NCBI RefSeq assembly: GCF_008642315.1
Contig: NZ_CP029192.1
Coordinates: 2,170,001 to 2,234,000, forward strand
Origin: Streptomyces venezuelae
GTDB taxonomy: Bacteria > Actinomycetota > Actinomycetes > Streptomycetales > Streptomycetaceae
DNA: 64,000 nt
Direction: 5' to 3'
Below are positions 63,500 to 64,000 of the stretch, piece after piece. Under the pieces are notes generated by a model. The model had not been told where the DNA came from. It saw only the letters and a list, made by a program, of their open reading frames with translations, and searched no databases. The position numbers were made by a program, and so were the translations under genes. Position 1 is the first letter of the stretch. Each line of letters opens with the position of its first letter.

Positions 63500-64000
63500 T
63501 CATCGCCCCGGCAGGGCGAAGCGCAGGATGCGCCCCCAGGTGGAGCCGTACTGCCGCCACAACGGCCCGGTGACGTAAGGGATGCCGTACTTCTCGCAGA
63601 GTTCTCGCACGCGCGGTGCGATCTCGGCGTAGCGGTTGCTGGGCAGGTCGGGGAAGGCGTGGTGCTCGATCTGGTGGCCGAGGTTGCCGCTGAGGATGTG
63701 AAAGAGCGGGCTTCCCTCGATGTCGGCCGAGCCCTGGATCTGCCGCAGGTACCACTGTCCACGCGTCTCGCCCTCGATGTGCTCCTCGGTGAAGGTCTGG
63801 ACGTCGCCGGGGAAGTGGCCGCAGAAGATGATGGTGTTGGTCCACAGGTTGCGCACGGTGTTGGCGGTGAGGTTGCCGAGTAGGCAGGGCAGGGCCGAGG
63901 GCCCGGCGAGCAGCGGGAACAGGACGTAGTCCTTGGCCAGTTGGCGGGTGGCCTTGGAGAGGAACCCGCTCAGGTCGGCCGCGAAGGACCGCCATGTCTT
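63500..64000 (-). CDS. Fatty acid desaturase, C-terminal part (truncated by window edge)
   Basis: The frame is open from the right edge to a stop at 63500. It encodes about 166 residues of a membrane acyl-lipid/acyl-CoA desaturase. The third histidine box is visible in GNLGHQIEHHAFPDLPSNRYAEIAPRV, and a preceding FCGHFPGDVQTF segment carries another conserved His. These boxes hold the di-iron centre. The earlier boxes and most membrane segments lie outside the window. The GTG at 63856 is internal. About 200 bp without features separate it from the hypothetical protein gene. Confidence 0.9.
   Translation of the reverse strand, partial: KTWRSFAADLSGFLSKATRQLAKDYVLFPLLAGPSALPCLLGNLTANTVRNLWTNTIIFCGHFPGDVQTFTEEHIEGETRGQWYLRQIQGSADIEGSPLFHILSGNLGHQIEHHAFPDLPSNRYAEIAPRVRELCEKYGIPYVTGPLWRQYGSTWGRILRFALPGR

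Overview
The window is high-GC actinobacterial DNA, almost certainly from Streptomyces or a close relative. Coding frames show very high third-position GC, GTG starts and ATGA overlaps are common, and the gene content is typical: CobN, ANTAR regulators, MbtH-assisted NRPS, an ECF41 sigma factor and Tat-exported enzymes.

Left flank (1-19 kb). This holds the 3' part of cobN, an M20 amidohydrolase, a histidine phosphatase and three small secreted proteins. These are followed by a spore-photoproduct-lyase-like radical SAM protein and a DUF2945/DUF3140 pair. A LacI regulator diverges from a nitrilase-family amidase, with two identical palindromic operators between them. Next is a tightly coupled tsaD-GNAT-alaS operon whose tRNA genes look like second copies. 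An alpha/beta hydrolase and a Tat-exported PIG-L deacetylase overlapping a membrane acyltransferase complete this part.

Biosynthetic cluster (19-46.4 kb). Two NRPS genes encode six modules: C(starter)-A-T, three C-A-T modules, C-A-T-E, then C-A-T-TE. My reading of the specificity residues gives Thr for module 1, 4-hydroxyphenylglycine (Hpg) epimerised to D for module 5, and Gly for module 6. Modules 2, 3 and 4 remain unassigned. An MbtH protein and an unusual tryptophan-2,3-dioxygenase-like haem protein follow on the same strand. The opposite strand carries hpgT-hmaS-hmo, the Hpg supply genes, which independently supports the Hpg call. A 16-bp perfect-stem terminator separates the two convergent sets. 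No transporter, cluster regulator or acyl-donor gene is visible. The product appears to be a hexapeptide that I cannot match to a known compound.

Right flank (46.8-54 kb). An isolated ccsB lies beside a TetR regulator divergent from a flavin monooxygenase, with a 34-bp perfect palindrome between them. An AhpD-like protein diverges from an ECF41 sigma factor with an ECF41-type promoter. A protein fusing a sigma-region-4-like domain to a TnsA-like nuclease ends this part.

Right end (54.9-64 kb). This is a stress-type neighbourhood: a decayed STAS protein, a GNAT, four ANTAR proteins, a PAP2-DAG-kinase fusion, a PRC-barrel protein, a CsbD protein, several tiny membrane proteins and the C-terminal part of a fatty acid desaturase. 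Several pieces here look degenerate.

No tRNA, rRNA, CRISPR array or complete insertion sequence was recognised.
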